This document shows, in pieces, positions 44,524-51,390 of a DNA stretch of 51,390 bases. The DNA lies in contig NZ_MWSJ01000032.1 of assembly GCF_002237755.1 (NCBI RefSeq), positions 1 through 51,390 on the forward strand, read 5' to 3'. Within the stretch, counting starts at the first letter, position 1; each line of letters begins with the position of its first letter. Position numbers and translations under genes: made by a program. This stretch comes from Lysinibacillus sp. KCTC 33748. GTDB lineage: Bacteria; Bacillota; Bacilli; Bacillales_A; Planococcaceae. The notes under the pieces were generated by a model that searched no databases, was not told the origin of the DNA, and worked only from the letters and a program-made list of their open reading frames with translations.

Positions 44524-45912
44524 TTATTCCTCCATTAACGGCAATGTAATTTTTACAATTGTGCCCTTTTCAACTTCACTTTCAATCTCTATCTTGCCCT
44601 GTAACTGCTTCAGCAATTGTTCAACAATCGACAAGCCTAGTCCACTGCCACCATCTGCCCGGCTCCGTGCTTTGTTAACACGATAAAAGCGCTCCGTTAC
44701 ATGCGATAAATCCTCTTGTGGAATACCAATTCCATAATCCTTTATCGTAATTTGTGCACTTCCATTATCCTCAAAAGCAGTAATTTCAACCTTTGACTGC
44801 TCATAAGAGTAATTAATAGCATTTTCAATTATATTAATAAAAACTTGTTTCAGCTTTACTTCATCAGCTTTGATAATCAATGCATCATCAGCATCCAAAT
44901 GGAGTGCAATCGTCTTCTTCTCGGCTTGATGAGTTAATATTTTTTGAACCTCGCGTAATGTTTCAGCAAGCGGAATTGGATATAAAGTAATTTCCGCCTG
45001 TTCATTTTCCATACGAGCAAGTAGAAGTAATTCATTCGTTAAACGTTCCATCCGATTTGCCTCACGTACAATTAGCTGGATCGTTTCCTCTTTTTGACTT
45101 TCCGGAATGATACCCTTTTGCATCGCTTCACTATATCCTTTTACATAGCTAATAGGTGTCCTTAGCTCATGTGAAACTGTAGCTAAAAATGTTTTTTGAG
45201 CCTCATCCTCTTGTTGAATCGACTCTGCCATTTTATTAAAGGTGCTAGATAATCTTCCTATTTCATCTTTGGAATGAACAGTCACACGTGTTCCATAGTT
45301 TCCGTCTGACATTTGCTCAACAGCTCTTTGCAAATTACTTAGTGGTCGCATAATATGACGGATTCCTTTATAAATTAAATAGCTGATGACAATTAAAAAT
45401 ATAAAGGCACTGACAAATAAGGAAATGACTTCATTATTCGCTAACTCACTAATTTTTGCTAAAGGGAAATAAATATATATAATTCCTTCAAGCCTATTTT
45501 GATCTACTAGCGGAAGTACTACAGAAATTAACTGTCTATCAAACCGAGGCTCATACCCAATTTTCTGTACATATTCACCAGCCAGTAATTGCTGTCGCTC
45601 TTCTGGACCAATCAATGTTTCGAAGTCAATATCAAACGGCACACAAGCGCTTAGTTCACGCGGATTTCTTACTGCAAAAATATTTAAATTAGAATAATTA
45701 GTATACTGTTCAATATTTGCAATAAATTCATCCGTTACTTTACTACCAGTATACATCGTTTGTAGCTTTGACCCTACCTCTACCATCATCTCTTCCGTGT
45801 CTTCTACATAAAGCCGTTCATATAAATAATCAGTCAGGACATACATGAAGACAACCGTAATAATTAAAAATGCAAAGATTAATAGCCAAATACGTGTTGA
45901 AATCTTTTTCAT
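44524..45912 (-). CDS. Sensor histidine kinase with HAMP domain
   Basis: 462 residues. Membrane helices ~8-30 and ~163-183 enclose a ~130-residue outside sensor domain; HAMP ~184-236; H-box ATVSHELRTPISYVKGYSEAM (His248); N box INIIENAINYSYEQ; G boxes KDYGIGIP and GGSGLGLSIVEQLL. Its ATG overlaps the regulator's stop (ATGA). It phosphorylates the regulator encoded just before it. Signal unknown; the lipoprotein genes on each side may be part of the signal route. Confidence 0.94.
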   Translation of the reverse strand: MKKISTRIWLLIFAFLIITVVFMYVLTDYLYERLYVEDTEEMMVEVGSKLQTMYTGSKVTDEFIANIEQYTNYSNLNIFAVRNPRELSACVPFDIDFETLIGPEERQQLLAGEYVQKIGYEPRFDRQLISVVLPLVDQNRLEGIIYIYFPLAKISELANNEVISLFVSAFIFLIVISYLIYKGIRHIMRPLSNLQRAVEQMSDGNYGTRVTVHSKDEIGRLSSTFNKMAESIQQEDEAQKTFLATVSHELRTPISYVKGYSEAMQKGIIPESQKEETIQLIVREANRMERLTNELLLLARMENEQAEITLYPIPLAETLREVQKILTHQAEKKTIALHLDADDALIIKADEVKLKQVFINIIENAINYSYEQSKVEITAFEDNGSAQITIKDYGIGIPQEDLSHVTERFYRVNKARSRADGGSGLGLSIVEQLLKQLQGKIEIESEVEKGTIVKITLPLMEE

Positions 45913-46592
45913 TCGCCAGGATCAAAGCGGTAGCCCACTCCCCAAACGGTCTGAATATGCCCCGCTGCTTCCTTTCCAAGCTTTATACGTAAGGTTTTTA
46001 TATGCGTGTCAACAGTTCTTGTACCCCCTACATAATCAATATCCCAAATGCGTTCTAGTAATTGCTCCCTTGTATAAGCATTCCCAGGATTGTTCATAAA
46101 CAAATGTAATAGTTCAAACTCCTTTAAAGTAAGCGGAACACTCTTTCCATCCACAGATACTTTGCGTGCAGTCTCATCTATTTTAATAGGTCCAAGCATC
46201 ACATATTTTTGCTGTAATTCTTCAATATTAGCACCACTTCTTCTTAACACAGCATGAATTCGTGCAACCAGCTCATCGTTTGTAAACGGTTTTACAATAT
46301 AATCATCTCCGCCAATTGTTAAGCCTTTAACTTTATCCTCATTTGCATCGCGTGCTGTCAGGAAAATAATTGGTATATTCGACATCGCACGTATACTTTG
46401 ACAAACTGCAAAGCCGTCTTCATGTGGCATCATCACATCTAGTAGAACTAAATCAATTTTTTCTCGTACAATAATATCATAGGCTTCTGTACCACTTGCT
46501 GCTGTTAAAGTCTCAATTTTAGAATTATTGAGCATCATTTCTATTAAATTACGCATATCTTTCTCATCATCAACAATTAATACAGTTGTCAC
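45909..46592 (-). CDS. OmpR-family response regulator
   Basis: 227 residues: receiver with Asp52 (LLDVMMP) as the phosphorylation site and Lys101 (VKPF); winged-helix output domain with VDTHIKTLRIKLG and VWGVGYRF. The GTG start overlaps the lipoprotein gene stop (GTGA), with GGGAGG ahead. Partner of the kinase encoded at 44524-45912. Confidence 0.95.
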   Translation of the reverse strand: MTTVLIVDDEKDMRNLIEMMLNNSKIETLTAASGTEAYDIIVREKIDLVLLDVMMPHEDGFAVCQSIRAMSNIPIIFLTARDANEDKVKGLTIGGDDYIVKPFTNDELVARIHAVLRRSGANIEELQQKYVMLGPIKIDETARKVSVDGKSVPLTLKEFELLHLFMNNPGNAYTREQLLERIWDIDYVGGTRTVDTHIKTLRIKLGKEAAGHIQTVWGVGYRFDPGE

Positions 46593-47560
46593 ATTTTTTC
46601 CTCCCTCACTAACAGTTGAAAAGCACCTTTCCCCACATCAACTGTTTTTTTCACCTGACCTTCTTTTATGAAATATAAAGTATGGTCATCATAGCCAGCG
46701 ACAACAATATTATCTTTAAACTGATTTACGGCAAATGGATTAGCGCCTACCACTTGCTCCCATTTCACATTTCCATCAAAGTCAGCAACATATAATTCAT
46801 TATGACCATGACTAACAACGAGGATAGCATCCTTTGTTTTGGTTAATCCAACAGGCATTAAAGGCATTTTTATCTCCCCTTTTTTGACTCCTGTCGTAAG
46901 ATCATATTTTTTAACAGAACTATTCGGTTTGCTTCCTTCTCCATGACCACCTATCCATAGTTCATTTGTCTCTTCGAGAATAGCTATTCCATGTGATGAT
47001 TTTTGAATCGGCCACTCTTGCTCAACCTTTAGATTTTCAATATTTAACACCGATAATTTCGTATCTTTATAATTAATCACATATAGCTTATCTTTATAGG
47101 CTGCCATTGACATAGGGTAGTTACCTAGCTTCTGTGTTGCCAGTTCATTGCCCTTCTCATCAAAGCTTGTCACTGTATTTGTTTTGCTATTCGCAATAAA
47201 AAACTGTTTTTTATTTTCAGCATAATACACATTGGTTGTACCAAGCTTTACTTTTTTGGAATAGAGCTTCTTTCCAGTTGATAATGTATAGACGTCTATT
47301 TCATTTAATTGATGACCGTACAATAATACACGATCATTTTCAAGCAGAATTGCCCCCGAGTAAGCTTTGTCAAATAACCACGTTGCCATCACATTCCCTT
47401 GCCCATCTATAAAATCTAGCGAAGGCTCCTGTATATTTAAGGATGCAATAAAATCCTGGTCGCGTTCTATAGGATCAAACGATTTCCCCGTACACCCTGC
47501 TAGCCATATAAGCTGTACTAAAGAAAAAATGAAGAATACCCATTTTTTCAACATCATCAC
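46589..47560 (-). CDS. Beta-propeller (YncE-like) lipoprotein
   Basis: About 320 residues. Lipobox WLAGC near residue 23; the rest is repeated four-strand blades of a YncE-like beta-propeller (VYTLSTGKKLYSKKV, VTSFDEKGNELATQKLG, LSVLNIENLKVEQEW, VKKYDLTTGVKKGEI). It is anchored on the outer face of the membrane. The start is one of GTG 47560, ATG 47557/47554 or TTG 47551; AGAGGTG lies 6 bases before the TTG. First gene of the operon with the two-component system and the FixH-like lipoprotein. Confidence 0.85.
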   Translation of the reverse strand: MMMLKKWVFFIFSLVQLIWLAGCTGKSFDPIERDQDFIASLNIQEPSLDFIDGQGNVMATWLFDKAYSGAILLENDRVLLYGHQLNEIDVYTLSTGKKLYSKKVKLGTTNVYYAENKKQFFIANSKTNTVTSFDEKGNELATQKLGNYPMSMAAYKDKLYVINYKDTKLSVLNIENLKVEQEWPIQKSSHGIAILEETNELWIGGHGEGSKPNSSVKKYDLTTGVKKGEIKMPLMPVGLTKTKDAILVVSHGHNELYVADFDGNVKWEQVVGANPFAVNQFKDNIVVAGYDDHTLYFIKEGQVKKTVDVGKGAFQLLVREEKM

Positions 47561-47573
47561 CTCTGTTTCTTAA

Positions 47574-47594
47574 CTATACTTCACAATTGTGAAA
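47574..47594 (-). promoter_or_regulatory. Palindromic operator and -10 of the propeller/two-component operon
   Basis: Perfect 14-bp palindrome TTCACAATTGTGAA (47581-47594) directly before a -10-like TATAGT (~47574-47579, minus strand). An additional TTTCACGCGAA lies just up. Sits in the divergent region between the lipoprotein and glycosyltransferase genes. Confidence 0.6.
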
Positions 47595-47739
47595 TTCGCG
47601 TGAAACTTGAATGGTAAATTTATGACAAAGAAAACAAGTGAATTTTCACTATTAATATTACATCTACGAGCATTTATCCAAACCCAAAAATATAGTAGCT
47701 CATATACTACATAGATTACGGTAAGGAGGAATCCACTTT

Positions 47740-48825
47740 ATGGTGTCCATTAGCTTATGTATGATAGTGAAAAATGAAGAAGATGTCATCGGTAGATGTC
47801 TAGCATCTGTAAAAGGGTTAGTTGACGAGATTAATATCATCGATACAGGCTCGACCGACAATACAAAGCAAATCGTTAAACAATTCACAGATCGTATTTA
47901 TGATTTCGAATGGATTCAGCATTTTGCAGCAGCAAGAAATTTTTCCTTTCAGCAAGCAACAAAGGAGTACATTTTATGGCTTGATGCAGACGACGTATTA
48001 TTAGAAGAGGATCAGGTAAAATTCAAAGCACTAAAAGAATCCTTAAGTCTTGATATAGATGCCGTTTCGATGAATTATAATTTAAGCTTTGATCATGAGG
48101 GAAATGTAAGTTCACTATTAAGAAGATATCGTTTAGTAAGAAGAGATAAACAATTCCAATGGATAGGAGCTGTCCATGAATATTTAGAAGTCGGCGGGAA
48201 GCTTTTGGATAGCGATATCGCTGTCAGCCATTTACCACTTAGTCATGATCATAATCGGAATATTAACATCTATAAGCAATTAGTTGAATCAGGAGAACCT
48301 CTCTCTCCACGAGATACATTTTATTATGCAAATGAATTACTAGATCATGAACAATTTGAGGACGCACTATTTTACTATGAAACGTTTTTAGTTTCTAAAT
48401 TGGGCTGGGTAGAAGATAATATCCGAGCCTGTTTTAAATTAGCAGATTGTTACTCCCATTTAAATGATAAAGAAAATAATTTGAGTTCCATTTTAAGAAG
48501 CTTTGAATATGATATTCCACGCCCGGAAGCGTGTTGTAGACTCGGCTTTCATTTTTTGGAACAAGCCAAAAATTATGAAGCAATATTTTGGTATGAACAA
48601 GCGCTTGTCATCAAGCAAAAACCTAACACTCCTTTTCAAAATAAAACCTTTACGACCTGGTTACCCCACTTACAACTTTGTGTCCTCTTCGATCGATTAC
48701 AACAATATGAACTAGCCAACGCACATAATGAATTAGCAAGAGCCTATTTACCAAATGATGAAAAAATACTGCACAATAAAAAATATTTTGATCGCATTTT
48801 AAATAAGGAAAATGAAACATCTTAA
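47740..48825 (+). CDS. Family 2 glycosyltransferase with C-terminal TPR-like region
   Basis: 361 residues. GT-A catalytic domain (1-~210): SISLCMIVKNEEDVIGRCL, DTGSTDNT and the DxD-type WLDADD; then TPR-like helices (~185-350; EQFEDALFYYETFL, NYEAIFWYEQALVIK). This GT2-TPR layout is that of SunS-like protein glycosyltransferases and enzymes acting on surface proteins. ATG 47740 with AAGGAGGAA ahead. Ends 145 bases before the Thr-rich collagen-like gene on the same strand, its likely partner. Confidence 0.88.
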   Translation: MVSISLCMIVKNEEDVIGRCLASVKGLVDEINIIDTGSTDNTKQIVKQFTDRIYDFEWIQHFAAARNFSFQQATKEYILWLDADDVLLEEDQVKFKALKESLSLDIDAVSMNYNLSFDHEGNVSSLLRRYRLVRRDKQFQWIGAVHEYLEVGGKLLDSDIAVSHLPLSHDHNRNINIYKQLVESGEPLSPRDTFYYANELLDHEQFEDALFYYETFLVSKLGWVEDNIRACFKLADCYSHLNDKENNLSSILRSFEYDIPRPEACCRLGFHFLEQAKNYEAIFWYEQALVIKQKPNTPFQNKTFTTWLPHLQLCVLFDRLQQYELANAHNELARAYLPNDEKILHNKKYFDRILNKENETS

Positions 48826-48912
48826 ATATTTTCTATATAAATAAGTTGTTAGTGAACAGTGTTTAGAAAATACTTTTATCGCTATTGATATTTTTGATAA
48901 ACCAAGTAGTTA

Positions 48913-51390
<2,478 letters not shown>

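Overview
The window looks like chromosomal DNA of a spore-forming, low-GC Bacillaceae/Planococcaceae bacterium, most probably Lysinibacillus (sphaericus/fusiformis group). The main support is the 5' end of a 16S rRNA gene on the minus strand at the left edge, whose first variable region is of the Lysinibacillus type as I remember it. Further support comes from Bacillus-type gene order (nudix-rapZ-yvcK-whiA-crh, hisZ-G-D-B-H-F-IE, hprK-lgt-ppaX-yvoF, cccB-yvjA, lplJ/yhfH), a spore coat gene and a spore-type collagen-like gene.

Layout, left to right. 1-740: 16S rRNA 5' end and three tandem rrn promoters. 739-6170: glutaredoxin-like gene, secreted S9 peptidase with the decayed 5' remnant of a second copy, lemA/TPM pair and a CotF-like coat protein. 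6290-7670: tRNA-Arg(CCG) and clpP under a CtsR-like operator. 7715-8290: a 21-bp minisatellite. 8400-12160: the crh/whiA/yvcK/rapZ/nudix operon. 12660-15300: trxB and a TPR gene. 15390-21210: a histidine operon that lacks hisA. 21640-24700: hprK-lgt-ppaX-yvoF. 24915-27980: cccB, yvjA and an EAL-HDOD gene. 28378-31106: a YtrA-like GntR/ABC operon. 31300-33932: dedA and an acyl-CoA ligase. 34237-39065: a Bce-type antimicrobial-peptide sensing and detoxification module containing one unknown gene. 39386-40650: lplJ and yhfH. 40790-40915: a second 21-bp array. 40975-43949: yhgE and its tetR, with matching operators. 43984-47594: a lipoprotein/two-component operon. 47740-51390: a glycosyltransferase and a very long collagen-like gene that runs off the right edge.

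How the parts work together. HprK and Crh are both encoded here and belong to one carbon-catabolite circuit; YvcK and RapZ tie cell-wall precursor and carbon metabolism together. HisG is the short form and needs HisZ, which is the first gene of the same operon. The Bce module and the YtrA-like ABC operon are both envelope-stress systems. The glycosyltransferase immediately before the Thr-rich collagen-like gene suggests a spore-surface glycoprotein pair.

The least explained items are: 21-bp-period arrays lying between facing terminators at two unrelated loci; a family of same-orientation palindromic repeats scattered through intergenic regions; the missing hisA; the unknown gene inside the Bce operon; and the operon combining a propeller lipoprotein, a two-component system and a FixH-like lipoprotein with a His/Met-rich tail. 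Both window edges fall in repeats (rRNA and a perfect 9-bp array), so the window is probably a whole contig cut by assembly.
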